Positions 1 through 9,085 are shown, numbered from the stretch's first letter. The stretch is DNA of 56,809 nucleotides from an uncultured Elusimicrobia bacterium (GCA_903889965.1 CAISZM010000049.1:1-56809), one strand, 5' to 3'. The notes: a model not told the origin generated them from the letters alone. Translations and numbers: made by a program.

Positions 1-333
1 CAGCGCTGGTGGCGCTCGCTCCTGAACGTAATAGTGCCGGCGGCCAATTATGTGATAGTCGTGGACGAGAACAATAATATCCTCTACGCCAATTTTGAAC
101 TGGCCTCAGGAATTGACGCCAAGAATATCCACCTGCTGGACGTGGTGGACAGCCAGCAGCAGACGCTTCTGCGCCTCGTGGGGCAGGCTTTCGAGACCCC
201 CGACCGGCAAGTGGAGGGGGAAACGGTATTCAAGAACCAGAACTTCAACGTTAAAGTCCTGCACGTAGGGCAGACCGCCGAGACCAACCGTACTTTAATC
301 GTTTTCTATCCGAAATCGTCCGTCAGCATGTAG
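1..333 (+). CDS. C-terminal part of a PAS-like sensor protein (5' truncated)
   Basis: The frame is open from the first base, so the gene starts upstream of the window. The visible part reads like a PAS sensory fold: a run of hydrophobic strand (NYVIVVDENNNILYAN) typical of the first PAS strands, then a helix-rich part and a final strand ending in LIVFYP. It finishes with a short polar tail and a TAG at 331-333. No kinase or output domain follows the PAS fold, so this domain is C-terminal. The partner output domain is outside the window. It lies at the head of a signalling cluster, which fits a sensor role, but that is inference. Confidence 0.55.
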   Translation, partial: QRWWRSLLNVIVPAANYVIVVDENNNILYANFELASGIDAKNIHLLDVVDSQQQTLLRLVGQAFETPDRQVEGETVFKNQNFNVKVLHVGQTAETNRTLIVFYPKSSVSM

Positions 334-467
334 CGCCCCGCGGCGGGAGGCCGGCTTATCCCCGAAAGGCCGCGTTCCCCTTGTTCCCCGGAGTCAATAA
401 TAATGTATTATATTACCATCAGGACGCGTTCTGCGCGTCCCGCTGTTACTTTTGACGGGAGGGAACA

Positions 468-764
468 ATGAAACTCGAAGTTCGCAATGTAAGCGTGGAA
501 TCAATGGTGCTTTCTTCCATACCCCTGGTGGTTTTCTTCCTGGCCCTGCTCGGCGGAGTGATCGTCTTCATGGTGGTCCCGAACCCGCAGCTGGCCCCTA
601 TGAAGTTTTATCAGAAGATCATCAGTTCGGGCACTTTCGCCCTGCTTTACACGGTCTTAACCACAGCTTTGCTGGTCTTTGCCGTTTTTATCTACAACGT
701 TTTTACGGGCGTCCTGGGATTGCGCGGAGTGACCCTGGATGTTGAAGAAATACACCACGATTAG
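468..764 (+). CDS. small two-helix membrane protein
   Basis: 98 residues with two clear transmembrane stretches (about residues 15-36, VLSSIPLVVFFLALLGGVIV, and about 54-78, FALLYTVLTTALLVFAVFIY). The N-terminus MKLEVRNVSVESMVLSS and the overall plan recall small DUF3566-type membrane proteins, but the match is only by eye. A good ribosome site (GGGAGGGA) sits before the ATG. The gene is isolated: upstream lies an AT-rich stretch (about 395-420) that may hold the promoter, and a strong terminator follows directly. Function unknown. Confidence 0.7.
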   Translation: MKLEVRNVSVESMVLSSIPLVVFFLALLGGVIVFMVVPNPQLAPMKFYQKIISSGTFALLYTVLTTALLVFAVFIYNVFTGVLGLRGVTLDVEEIHHD

Positions 765-772
765 GAACTGAA

Positions 773-841
773 GGGCGGCGGCGCGGGTTTTTCGTCCGGT
801 CTTTTCCGGACCAGCCCGTTCGCGTCCGCCGCCCGTTTTTA
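773..841 (+). terminator. intrinsic terminator
   Basis: A GGGCGGCGG arm at 773 pairs with CCGCCGCCC ending at 834, a second smaller hairpin (GTCCGG/CCGGAC) lies in the loop, and GTTTTTA follows. It ends the gene at 468-764. Confidence 0.8.
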
Positions 842-853
842 TTAGGAGACGCC

Positions 854-1615
854 GTGAAAATAAACATAATTTTTGCCTCAAAGGACATCTCCAAGGCCTC
901 GCTGATGCTGGAGATGCTCGCCAGGCAGGGCTATTCGGTGGCCACCGCCCAAAGGTCGCGCGAAGTGATGGGCATGCTGTCCGAAAAATCTTTCGACATG
1001 GTAATGGTGGGGCAGAACCTCGCCGACGAGGAAGGCCTGACCTTCCTCCGCAATCTGCGGGCAAAGAACAAAAATATCCCCGTGATAGCCGTGCTGGAAT
1101 CCCCCGACGCCTGCCTCGACCACATGCCTTCGGGACTCACCGCCGAAACGCTGCTGCCGCACAGGTCCGCCGGACGCGACGCGCCCAGGATATCGTATAA
1201 GCTGGCGTTCTTCCAGCTGGGGGCCGACGAGTGCCTCGGCTTCAGCCAGGACATGCACGAGAGCGTGGCCCGCATACGGGCCGTGATGCGCCGCGCCGTC
1301 AACGTGCAGCCCGATGAGGTGCTGAAGCTGAACGAGGTGGAGCTTAATATGGCCAGCTACACCGTTCGCATCAGCGGCAAAGAAATAACTGTTACCTCCA
1401 AGGAATTCGACCTGCTCTATGTCTTTCTCAGCTCCCCCAACCGCGTATTGTCCAGGCCCTACCTGATAGAACGGGTCTGGGGGTATAATTATTTCGGTTC
1501 GCCCCGCACCGTTGACGTGCATGTCCGCCGGCTCAGGTCCAAGATGGGCAAAGCCGCCAGGTATGTGCATACCGTTCCCTGCGTAGGCTACAAACTGGTG
1601 CCGAGCGTAAAATAG
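854..1615 (+). CDS. OmpR-type response regulator with a degenerate receiver domain
   Basis: 253 residues. The C-terminal half (about 155-250) is a canonical winged-helix OmpR/PhoB DNA-binding domain: SKEFDLLYVFLSSPNRVLSR, ERVWGY, then RTVDVHVRRLRSKMG and a final GYKL wing. The N-terminal half has the receiver fold, but its active site is lost: the usual DD pair after strand 1 is replaced by IFASKD, and the phosphoacceptor position reads MVMVGQNL, with Gly where Asp is expected. About 30 extra residues (around 88-118, Arg/Ser/Pro-rich) are inserted in the domain. A phosphorylation-independent, orphan regulator is the likely reading. The next gene encodes an intact stand-alone receiver 40 bases downstream, which could supply the missing phosphate input. 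Confidence 0.85.
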   Translation: MKINIIFASKDISKASLMLEMLARQGYSVATAQRSREVMGMLSEKSFDMVMVGQNLADEEGLTFLRNLRAKNKNIPVIAVLESPDACLDHMPSGLTAETLLPHRSAGRDAPRISYKLAFFQLGADECLGFSQDMHESVARIRAVMRRAVNVQPDEVLKLNEVELNMASYTVRISGKEITVTSKEFDLLYVFLSSPNRVLSRPYLIERVWGYNYFGSPRTVDVHVRRLRSKMGKAARYVHTVPCVGYKLVPSVK

Positions 1616-1655
1616 CCCGGCTGGTCCATTTAAAACAGTACGGAGGTTTTAAAAT

Positions 1656-2033
1656 ATGGCTGTGCAGAAAATACTGGTTATTGACGACGACGCGCATCTG
1701 CGCGAGAGCCTGGCCGAGGTCCTGGACCTCGAGGGTTTCAGCTGCATCGAGGCGGGGACCGCCAAGGCCGGTATAGAGGCCGCGAAGAAGAACATCCCCG
1801 ACGTGGTGATAATGGACATACAGCTGCCCGACTTCTCCGGTTTCCAGATCTGCCAGGAACTGCGCAAATTCTCCAAGGATTTCATACTGATAATGATGAC
1901 AGGGCGCTTTCTCTCCGCCGAGGAAAAAACGCAGGGTTTCTCGCTGGGGGCTGACGAGTACATCACCAAGCCCTTCGACATACCCGAACTCTGCATACGT
2001 ATCCGCCAGCTGCTCACCAGGAAGGGGAAATAA
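1656..2033 (+). CDS. stand-alone CheY-like receiver protein
   Basis: 125 residues, one complete receiver domain and nothing else. The acidic pair is D10-D11(-D12), the phosphoacceptor is D54 in VVIMDIQLP, the switch Thr is T82 (MMTG) and the conserved Lys is K105 (KPF). All catalytic positions are therefore present. A strong GGAGG ribosome site precedes the ATG. The stop codon abuts the ATG of the next gene (TAAATG), so the two are co-transcribed. The N-terminus (ILVIDDDAHLRESL) closely resembles the receiver of the hybrid kinase at 7909, suggesting both came from one duplication. With no output domain it must act by protein contact or within a phosphorelay. Confidence 0.9.
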   Translation: MAVQKILVIDDDAHLRESLAEVLDLEGFSCIEAGTAKAGIEAAKKNIPDVVIMDIQLPDFSGFQICQELRKFSKDFILIMMTGRFLSAEEKTQGFSLGADEYITKPFDIPELCIRIRQLLTRKGK

Positions 2034-3482
2034 ATGAAAACTATAGCTTTTGTAATTCTTGCGGCATGCATGGTCCTGCCCGCTGCGGCGCAGCAACCCG
2101 AGGGCGCGGCGAAACCCGCGGCTGCGGTGAAACCCGCCGTCTCCTCCGGGCGTATGACCCTGTACCTCGAGCCGATGGACGGCCAGGGCTGGCAATGGTT
2201 TTTCCTTGCGGATACCGTGAGGCGGCGTCTGGCGGCCTCGGAGCTAAAGATATACCCTCTGGTTTCCAAGGGGCAGGACGGATCTTTTTCGGCGCGCAGG
2301 GGCGAGGCGGAACTGGCCGAGGCGGTAAGGGTGGCCGTGCTCTCCCGCGAGTATCCCGGGAAGCTTATAAACTATCTTAACGCGCGGGCGCTCAGCCCCT
2401 CGGCGGAAGGCTGGCGCGACGCCGCGGTCTTCGCCGGTATCAACCCCGCGGAGCTGGAAAAGCGCTCCGCGGCCGCTGGCCAAAAGGCGCTTGCCGACGC
2501 GTACAAAACTTCCGCCGCCGCGGGCGTCTCCGAGACCACGCTGCTCCTGGACGGCAAGCCGTACAAGGGCGCGCAGCGCCTGATGCCGCTCTTTACAGCG
2601 GTTAACTCCGCGCTCCCGGCTTCGAGCCGCGCCGCGCTCCCGGGCTACACGCGGCCCGTCCCTCCCGGGTTCTGGGTCGTGCTGAGTTCCGGGGCTGCCA
2701 AAAACGAAGCCCTGGTCAGCGCTTTCGATAACTATTTCGACGGCGTAAAGCCGGTGATACTGGATTATTCCGACGCGGAACGCGCGAGCCGCTTTCCCGA
2801 TATCGCGTTCGTGCCCTCCTACGTGCTGGCCGGCACACCCGAGGTCAAAAGCCGGCTGGACAGGGAAATAAAGGCCGGAATGTTCAAAGAGAGCGGCAGC
2901 TACCTGGTTTATGAAGACAGGCAGGGACGGGGCCTCTATGCCTCGCGCCCGGTGAAAAAGAACACCGTGGAGCTGTTCGTGATGAGCCACTGTCCGTTCG
3001 GCGTCCTCGCCGAGAACGCGGTGTTCGGGGCGGAGACGAGCGCCCTGCTGCCTGCGGGAGTGGCGCTGGAGGTCCATTATATAGGCGAGGCCGGGGGTAA
3101 GAAAGGCGCCTGGGAATTATCGAGCATGCACGGCCCGGCCGAATGGGAGGAGGATGCGCGGCAGATATTCATAGAGCGCCGCTTCCCGGACAAGTTTAAG
3201 GCGTATCTGCTGGAGCGCAACAAGGACGTTAACTCCGACGACTGGCAGGCGGCCGCCAAGTCCGCGGGGATAGACGCGGACGCCGTAGCGGCGGGTTCGG
3301 AAGAGGCAAAAGACATGCTGGCCGAGGATTTCGCCGCGAGCAACGCGCTGGGTATAAGCACTTCCCCGTCTTTTGTGGTGGACGGAAGGCAGTTCATGGT
3401 CGGGCTGGGCGAGCTGGCCGGCACCCCCGGTTTCAAAAAGATACCGCTCCCCGGCCAGACAGGCGCAGGGTGCGCCAAGTAG
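2034..3482 (+). CDS. exported protein with C-terminal thioredoxin-fold (DsbA/FrnE-like) domain
   Basis: 482 residues with a signal peptide (MKTIAFVILAACMVLPAAA followed by Q), so it acts outside the inner membrane. The C-terminal third (from about residue 312) has a thioredoxin/DsbA-like plan: strand VELFVMSH, then C320-P-F-G at the helix start and a cis-Pro loop STSPSF with P445. The active site is CPFG, so the second Cys of a CXXC pair is missing; the only other late Cys is C480 near the C-terminus. The N-terminal region (about 40-300) is unassigned. Translation is coupled to the receiver gene by a start directly after its stop. A reductase, peroxidase or redox sensor role is possible. Confidence 0.6.
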   Translation: MKTIAFVILAACMVLPAAAQQPEGAAKPAAAVKPAVSSGRMTLYLEPMDGQGWQWFFLADTVRRRLAASELKIYPLVSKGQDGSFSARRGEAELAEAVRVAVLSREYPGKLINYLNARALSPSAEGWRDAAVFAGINPAELEKRSAAAGQKALADAYKTSAAAGVSETTLLLDGKPYKGAQRLMPLFTAVNSALPASSRAALPGYTRPVPPGFWVVLSSGAAKNEALVSAFDNYFDGVKPVILDYSDAERASRFPDIAFVPSYVLAGTPEVKSRLDREIKAGMFKESGSYLVYEDRQGRGLYASRPVKKNTVELFVMSHCPFGVLAENAVFGAETSALLPAGVALEVHYIGEAGGKKGAWELSSMHGPAEWEEDARQIFIERRFPDKFKAYLLERNKDVNSDDWQAAAKSAGIDADAVAAGSEEAKDMLAEDFAASNALGISTSPSFVVDGRQFMVGLGELAGTPGFKKIPLPGQTGAGCAK

Positions 3483-3594
3483 GTCCGGAGTCCCGAAAGA
3501 CGGCCTTTCCCCCGCTTTACCGGCCGCAATATTTACGTAACAGCTTGTTGCGATAATATAAGCGCGGGGAAATACGGGCTGCGCGGATTTTATT

Positions 3595-5490
3595 ATGACC
3601 GAAGTTCCTAAGAGGCGGGGAAAGCTGTTCTACAAGTTCCTCATCATCTTCCTTATCGTTTCGCTGGTGCCGCTCGGCATAGTCGGCTACTACCTGGTTA
3701 ACCTCAGCCAGATAACGCTGAACAAGGCTATCTCGCGCGACCAGGAAGCGCTCGCGGTCGGCTTCGCCGACACGGTCTCCAGTTACATCATAAATTTCAG
3801 GAACGTCCTGTTCGACGCGGCGCACCTCGAGGATTTCGCCTCGATGAACACCCCGAAGCAGCAGGCGCTGGTAAGCCACATAATGCAGCTGCACGCGGCT
3901 TTCCTGGAGATATCCGTAGTCGACGCCGCCGGTCAGGAAACCGTGCGGCTTGGCCGCTTCGTGCACGATACCAGCATGCGCGATTTCTCGAACGACGCCC
4001 TTTTCGCGAAGGTGATGCGCTCTGGGGAATTCGTCGGCGGGCTTGAGAAATACATGGGCTCCTACCCGGCCATCACGATGGGAGTGCAGATAGTCAACCC
4101 TGTCACCAACCAGGCGATGGGCGTGCTGCTCGCCAAGATGAGCCTGACCGCCCTTTCCAGCCTCCTTAAGACCGGTTTTCCCGAGGCCACGCACACGCAG
4201 GCCGCCGTCATAGATTCCAACGGCTTTCTGATAGCCCACTCCAATTCCAAGGAGATCTATAAGCCCGACGCCAAGCTCCCTGACGACGTGCTGAAGGTGC
4301 TGCTGCAGAACGACGCCAGGACCGGGGGGGGCGAGCTGATACTGGAGTCCACCGGCGAGCGCGTGCTGGGCGCTTTCGCGGAGGTGACCGAACTCGGGTG
4401 GGTGGTGTATATACAGCGTTCCGTTTCCGTGGCCTACCAGGCCTCGGACGACATGCTTAAACGCACCTGGCGCATGATGCTGGTGGTCACGGTCTTCGTG
4501 CTGTTCCTGGGCTACGCGGTCTCGCTGGTCATCACGCAGCCTATACTGGCGCTGCGCGAGGCGGCGATAAAACTGGGCGAGGGGGACTTCGACTACCTGC
4601 CCGATCTCAGCATGCCGAACGACGAGATAGGGGAGCTCGCGCACACTTTCATGCAGATGAGCGAGTCGCTTAAGGTGAAGACGGCCGAAATAATGTCCGC
4701 CAAGACCGAGCTGGAGCGCCTCAACCGCAGCCTCGAGAACCGCGTGGAGGCCCGCACGCGCGAGCTGAGGTCCGCTCAGGACGAATTGATAAAGAAGGAG
4801 CGCCTGGCCGCGATAGGCCAGATGGCTTCCGTGGTGGGACACGAGATACGCAACCCGCTGGCCGTCATTAATAATTCCATCTATTACATAAAGACCAAGA
4901 CCGCCGCCCAGCCGAATCAGGAGCCGAAGGTCATAAAGCATATAGCCATAATAGAGTCCGAGATACGGCAGGCGAACGGCATCATAGACGAGATCCTGGG
5001 CTTCGCAAGGACGCGGGAGCTGAACCCGAAGCTGGTGCACCTGAACGCCTACCTTGACGACCTGACGATGTCGTTCCCGGTGCCGCCTCATATCGAACTT
5101 GTAAAGCATTTAGCCCCGGAAAACCCCACGGTGAACATAGACTCGGACGAAATGGCGCAGGCCCTCAGGAACCTTATAAAGAACGGCATAGAGGTTATGC
5201 CGGAGCGGGGCAAAATTTTCGTGCGCAGCGAGATGTCCGCCCAGGACATGGTGCGCATAGACGTCGAGGATACCGGTCCCGGCATACCTAAGGAAACGCT
5301 GGAAAAGATATTCGCGCCGTTCTTTACCACCAAGGCACGCGGCACCGGCCTGGGGCTCGCCGTGGTAAAAAAGGTCGCGGACCGCCACAAGGGCCGCGTC
5401 GAGGTCACTAGCGTCGTCGGGCAGGGAACCTGCTTCAGGATCTTCATCCCGGTGGTCCAGAACCCGCCGCCGCCGGCCCCGCGCAGGTAG
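3595..5490 (+). CDS. membrane sensor histidine kinase (Cache-like, HAMP, HisKA, HATPase)
   Basis: 631 residues. TM1 is near 14-36, followed by a periplasmic region of about 260 residues with Cache-type features, and TM2 near 296-318 (VVTVFVLFLGYAVSLV). A HAMP segment (QPILALREAAIKLGEGDF) leads into a coiled coil around 365-400. The phosphoacceptor is H416 in GHEIRNPL. The ATPase domain follows with N box (NLIKNGIEVM), G1 (DTGPGIP), F box (FAPFFTTKARGTGLGL) and G2. A Pro-rich tail ends the protein. No cognate regulator overlaps it; the intact receivers nearby (1656, 9086) are candidates. Confidence 0.93.
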   Translation: MTEVPKRRGKLFYKFLIIFLIVSLVPLGIVGYYLVNLSQITLNKAISRDQEALAVGFADTVSSYIINFRNVLFDAAHLEDFASMNTPKQQALVSHIMQLHAAFLEISVVDAAGQETVRLGRFVHDTSMRDFSNDALFAKVMRSGEFVGGLEKYMGSYPAITMGVQIVNPVTNQAMGVLLAKMSLTALSSLLKTGFPEATHTQAAVIDSNGFLIAHSNSKEIYKPDAKLPDDVLKVLLQNDARTGGGELILESTGERVLGAFAEVTELGWVVYIQRSVSVAYQASDDMLKRTWRMMLVVTVFVLFLGYAVSLVITQPILALREAAIKLGEGDFDYLPDLSMPNDEIGELAHTFMQMSESLKVKTAEIMSAKTELERLNRSLENRVEARTRELRSAQDELIKKERLAAIGQMASVVGHEIRNPLAVINNSIYYIKTKTAAQPNQEPKVIKHIAIIESEIRQANGIIDEILGFARTRELNPKLVHLNAYLDDLTMSFPVPPHIELVKHLAPENPTVNIDSDEMAQALRNLIKNGIEVMPERGKIFVRSEMSAQDMVRIDVEDTGPGIPKETLEKIFAPFFTTKARGTGLGLAVVKKVADRHKGRVEVTSVVGQGTCFRIFIPVVQNPPPPAPRR

Positions 5491-5525
5491 CCGGGCCGCG
5501 AAAGTGCCGGGGCCTGAGTCTGACC

Positions 5526-5551
5526 ACCGCGCGTACGCCGCGGTTTTTTTG
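5526..5551 (+). terminator. intrinsic terminator after the histidine kinase
   Basis: ACCGCG pairs with CGCGGT around a 7-base loop and is followed by seven T. It separates the kinase from the AT-rich glycosyltransferase pair. Confidence 0.8.
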
Positions 5552-5701
5552 CGTTCTCCGTCCGGCGCCGGGCGGTTTCACCTCCCCGGAAACCGGGGGC
5601 TGCGGGAGAAAGCCGCGGAATGGATCTCTCCTGAAAAAGGTGAATAAGAACACTCAAAGGCCTGGGGCCGGGTGCGTACAAAGATGATAGAGGATAATGC
5701 G

Positions 5702-6859
5702 ATGAAGCGAAAAATAGCCTACTGCACCCCGTCTCTTTACATCCCCGGCGGGATAGAAAGGGTTTTGACCGTCAAAGCCAATTACCTTGCGGATGTCATG
5801 GGTTATGATGTTTACATGGTCTTGACGGATGGTAAGGGGAAAGAGCCCTATTATCCGCTATCGCCCAAGGTCCATTTGATTCAATTAAACATTAATTTCG
5901 ATGAACTATGGCGACTTTCTTTCGTTCAAAAGATACCTGTTTATTTAAAAAAGCAGCGCGTGTTCAAAAAGAAGCTGAAAGAATTTTTATTTGAAATACG
6001 CCCCGACATTACGGTGTCTGTGATGAGAAGGGAGATTAACTTTATTACTTCCATCAAAGATGGCAGCGTGAAGTTGGGGGAATTGCAGGTTAACCGGCTG
6101 AACTACCGTAATTTTGAAGCCAACAATACAAATTTTCTAACGGAGATTTTTTCTAAATTCTGGATGCAAAATTTAGTGCGGAAACTGAAAGCGCTGGATC
6201 GTTTCATTGTGTTGACCCATGAGGACAAGGACAGATGGGTGGAGTTGAACGATGTACGCGTAATTCCTAATTTGCTTTTCTCCTATCCCGACAAACAGAG
6301 CGATTTGTCTGCTAAGAAAGTAATTGCGGCGGGGAGGTATGTCTATCAAAAAGGTTTTGATCTGTTACTTAAGGCCTGGGTAGTTGTAGCCGCCAGGCAT
6401 CCCGATTGGACACTCTGTATTTATGGCGGTGGTGAGCCAGACGCTTACATCCAACAGGCAGCGGAATTGAATATTAAGGGGTGTTGTCACATTGAAAAAG
6501 CGGTTCAAAATATTGTGGATAAACATCTGGAAAGCTCTGTCTTTGTATTGAGTTCGCGTTTCGAGGGGTTGCCGCTGGCCCTCATTGAGGCCATGGCGTG
6601 TGGCCTTCCGGTTGTTTCGTTTGCCTGTCCCTGCGGCCCTAGAGATGTTATTAAAGATGGGGTTGATGGTTTTTTGGTGGAAAAAGATAATGTGAAGAAG
6701 CTTGCCGAAAAAATATGTTATCTGATAGAGAATGAGGCGGTCCGGAAGGAAATGGGCAGAAAGGCTAGGGTAAACGCGGAACGATTTAAAATAGAAAGCG
6801 TGATGAAACAGTGGACAGCGTTATTTGATGAAGTATTGCGCGAGAGGGAGGTTTTGTGA
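5702..6859 (+). CDS. GT4-family glycosyltransferase
   Basis: About 385 residues from the ATG at 5702 (KRKIAYCTPSLYIPGGIERV). In-frame starts also exist at 5672 (GTG) and 5684 (ATG); 5702 is preferred because the protein begins at the first Rossmann strand and AGAGG lies about 8 bases upstream. Retaining GT-B plan: N-terminal donor loop PGGIERV, and a C-terminal domain with RYVYQKGFDLLLKAW, FVLSSRFEGLPLALIEAMACG (the E-x7-E signature) and GPRDVIKDGVDGFLV. It probably adds a sugar from a nucleotide donor to a surface glycan. Base use is clearly richer in A/T than both flanks, which with the next gene points to recent acquisition. It overlaps the next gene by four bases. Confidence 0.88.
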   Translation: MKRKIAYCTPSLYIPGGIERVLTVKANYLADVMGYDVYMVLTDGKGKEPYYPLSPKVHLIQLNINFDELWRLSFVQKIPVYLKKQRVFKKKLKEFLFEIRPDITVSVMRREINFITSIKDGSVKLGELQVNRLNYRNFEANNTNFLTEIFSKFWMQNLVRKLKALDRFIVLTHEDKDRWVELNDVRVIPNLLFSYPDKQSDLSAKKVIAAGRYVYQKGFDLLLKAWVVVAARHPDWTLCIYGGGEPDAYIQQAAELNIKGCCHIEKAVQNIVDKHLESSVFVLSSRFEGLPLALIEAMACGLPVVSFACPCGPRDVIKDGVDGFLVEKDNVKKLAEKICYLIENEAVRKEMGRKARVNAERFKIESVMKQWTALFDEVLREREVL

Positions 6860-7704
6860 GCTGGTACCGCAAGTATCTCTCTGTTTATCAAAAACCGTTC
6901 GCTGAGGTGCCGGTCGAGGCTATTGCCGAGGTCAGGGAAAAACTAAAAAAACAGCAGAGCGAAGCCCCGCTTGTTTCTGTGGTGTTGATCGCTCATAACG
7001 AGGAAAAGCGGCTGTTGAGCTGTCTTTGGTCGCTCTCAGAGAACCAATGTAAATATCCGATGGAGATCATTGGAGTCGATAACGATTCAACAGACAGAAC
7101 CTCGGATGTCTATACGGCACTGGAGCTTCCGCACTATAGCGAACCTAATCGTGGCCTCGGCTATGCGCGCCGGTGCGGTCTGCAACACGCAAAAGGGAAA
7201 TATCTTGTTTGTATCGATTCGGACACCATGTATCCCGCAAAGTATGTGGAAATAATGGTGGATGAATTGGAAAAACCCGGAGTCGTGGGTGTTTCGTCGC
7301 TTCATGGTTATTTCCCGGATGCGGAGCACTCGTGGCTGGGACTGAAAATCTATGAGTTTATTCGGGATATACATCTTTTGATCCAGTCGATCAATCGTCC
7401 TGAAATGAGTGTGCGCTCAATGGTGTTTGCCCATAATACTGAATACGCCCGTAAAGTCGGTTACCGCGTGGACATTATCCGGGGGGAGGATGGCACGATG
7501 GCGCTCGGTTTGAAGAACTACGGTAAGCTTGTTTTTATAAGAAACCGCCGGGCCAGAGCCGTTACTGGGTACGGCACATTGAACGCCGACGGCTCGTTCT
7601 TTAATGCTTTTAAGGCCCGGGCGGTGAAATATTTAAAGAGGGCCAGGAATTATTTCTCCGAGAAAAAGGAATATAAGGATGAGAAAAGCAATTTAATAAA
7701 ATGA
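6856..7704 (+). CDS. GT2-family glycosyltransferase
   Basis: 282 residues from a GTG that overlaps the TGA of the upstream gene (GTGA), with a strong GAGAGGGAGG site. The GT-A fold shows VSVVLIAHNEEKRLLSCLWSL, then VDNDSTDRTS, GLGYARRCGLQHAKGKYLV and the metal-binding D-S-D motif (VCIDSDTMYP). An ED pair (RGEDGTMAL) stands where the catalytic base of GT2 enzymes is expected. No transmembrane helices are evident. The coupled GT4-GT2 pair probably acts on the same glycan. It shares the AT-richer composition of its partner and ends with a Lys-rich tail. Confidence 0.88.
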   Translation: MSWYRKYLSVYQKPFAEVPVEAIAEVREKLKKQQSEAPLVSVVLIAHNEEKRLLSCLWSLSENQCKYPMEIIGVDNDSTDRTSDVYTALELPHYSEPNRGLGYARRCGLQHAKGKYLVCIDSDTMYPAKYVEIMVDELEKPGVVGVSSLHGYFPDAEHSWLGLKIYEFIRDIHLLIQSINRPEMSVRSMVFAHNTEYARKVGYRVDIIRGEDGTMALGLKNYGKLVFIRNRRARAVTGYGTLNADGSFFNAFKARAVKYLKRARNYFSEKKEYKDEKSNLIK

Positions 7705-7908
7705 TCCCGTCAGAAGCGGGTCGGCAGCTGGTTGGATACTGTCTGATTTTCCCTTTCAGCCCGCCAGTGCATGTCTTTTGACCTTTTGCGGACCGTTTTG
7801 CCGCACTAGCGCCCTGAATGTGCCTATTCTACGCCGGGCTTGTATGCCATTGGTAAATTAAGTATAAATATAGATGGTGTACGGCGGGACGCACGGGCGT
7901 AAACACAT

Positions 7909-9054
7909 ATGGAAAGCAAAATTTTAGTGGTAGACGACGACGCGCACCTGCGCGAGACGCTTCGCGACCTCCTGGAGATGGAGGGTTACAAGGTTTTCGA
8001 GGCCGGTTCCGGGGCCGAGGCCATGCGGATGGTGGTCTCGGATTTTTTTCACGTCATATTGATGGATTTTAACCTTACCGACAAGACCGGCATAGAGGTC
8101 ATCAAGGATATCCGCAAGCTGAACACCGACAGCCAGATACTGATGATGACCGCCCACGCTTCGCTCGATACGGCGGTGAAGGCCATACAGGAGTCCGTCT
8201 ACGACTTCCTGATAAAACCCGTGGATTTCAACTACCTGCGCCGGGCCATCAAGAAGGCCGAAGAGAAGCTTTACCTCGAGCAGGAAAATAAGCGCCTCAT
8301 AGACATGCTGAAGCACAATAACGAGGAGCTGGACCGCCTGAACGGCATGAAATCCAAGTTCATGTCCATGGCTTCGCACGACCTGTCCAACTCTCTGATG
8401 ACGCTGCAGATAAGTTTCGAGATGCTGTCCGCCACCCTGAAGCCCTCCGACGATCAGAAGAAAAAGATGGACTTCATCAACGCCAGCATAAACCAGATCT
8501 CCCGGCTCATAGGCGACCTTGTGGACTGGGCGTCCATAGAGCAGGGCAAGTTCCGCCTCGAGAAGAACCACTTCGAGATGGATAAGATGGTGGAGGAGAT
8601 ACTGGTGGGGCCCAGGGCCCGCGCGCAGCAGAAGAACATAGAGATCTCCGCCCAGTTCGCGCCCGGCCTCAAGATGGTCTGCGCCGACAAGCGCCGCATC
8701 GGCCAGGTCCTTATGAACCTGCTCGAGAACGCCATACGCCACACTCAGCGCGGCGGCAAGATAACTATTTTCGTAAGCCCGGTGGAGGACTCGGTCTGCG
8801 TGTCCGTCAAGGACAACGGCGAAGGTATAGACCCGGAAGTCCTTCCTAAGCTCGGCCAGAGCTTCTACCAGCCCGTAGGCGGTAAGGCGCCTCACGGCCG
8901 CCTGGGCCTGGGCCTGTCCATTTCCAAGGAGATCGTGCAGAGTCACGACGGTAAGATAATAGTTGAGAGCGAAGGCGTGGGCAAGGGTTCAGCCTTCAAG
9001 TTCGTGATCCCCTTCGCCAAGGAACCGCCCCCGCCGGCGGCGCCGAAGGGCTGA
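7909..9054 (+). CDS. cytosolic receiver-histidine kinase hybrid
   Basis: 381 residues, no membrane segment. N-terminal receiver: acidic residues D9-D11, phosphoacceptor D53 (VILMDFNLT), switch T81 and K103 (IKPVDF). A coiled-coil linker (about 112-150) leads to a HisKA domain with H157 in MASHDLSNSL, then an ATPase domain with N box LLENAIRHTQ, G1 DNGEGIDP, and G2 GRLGLGLSI. A Pro/Ala tail closes it. The receiver-first order means the kinase is probably controlled by phosphorylation or by an upstream kinase. No Shine-Dalgarno is visible before the ATG. The NarL regulator 31 bases downstream is its likely partner. Confidence 0.93.
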   Translation: MESKILVVDDDAHLRETLRDLLEMEGYKVFEAGSGAEAMRMVVSDFFHVILMDFNLTDKTGIEVIKDIRKLNTDSQILMMTAHASLDTAVKAIQESVYDFLIKPVDFNYLRRAIKKAEEKLYLEQENKRLIDMLKHNNEELDRLNGMKSKFMSMASHDLSNSLMTLQISFEMLSATLKPSDDQKKKMDFINASINQISRLIGDLVDWASIEQGKFRLEKNHFEMDKMVEEILVGPRARAQQKNIEISAQFAPGLKMVCADKRRIGQVLMNLLENAIRHTQRGGKITIFVSPVEDSVCVSVKDNGEGIDPEVLPKLGQSFYQPVGGKAPHGRLGLGLSISKEIVQSHDGKIIVESEGVGKGSAFKFVIPFAKEPPPPAAPKG

Positions 9055-9085
9055 GAAAGACCGACAGTAATAAGGAGCTTGAATT

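Noticed and set aside
3517-5109. Long minus-strand ORF opposite the histidine kinase
   Set aside because: It is a His/Arg/Leu-rich shadow of the kinase gene, as are similar long antisense frames across this GC-rich window.
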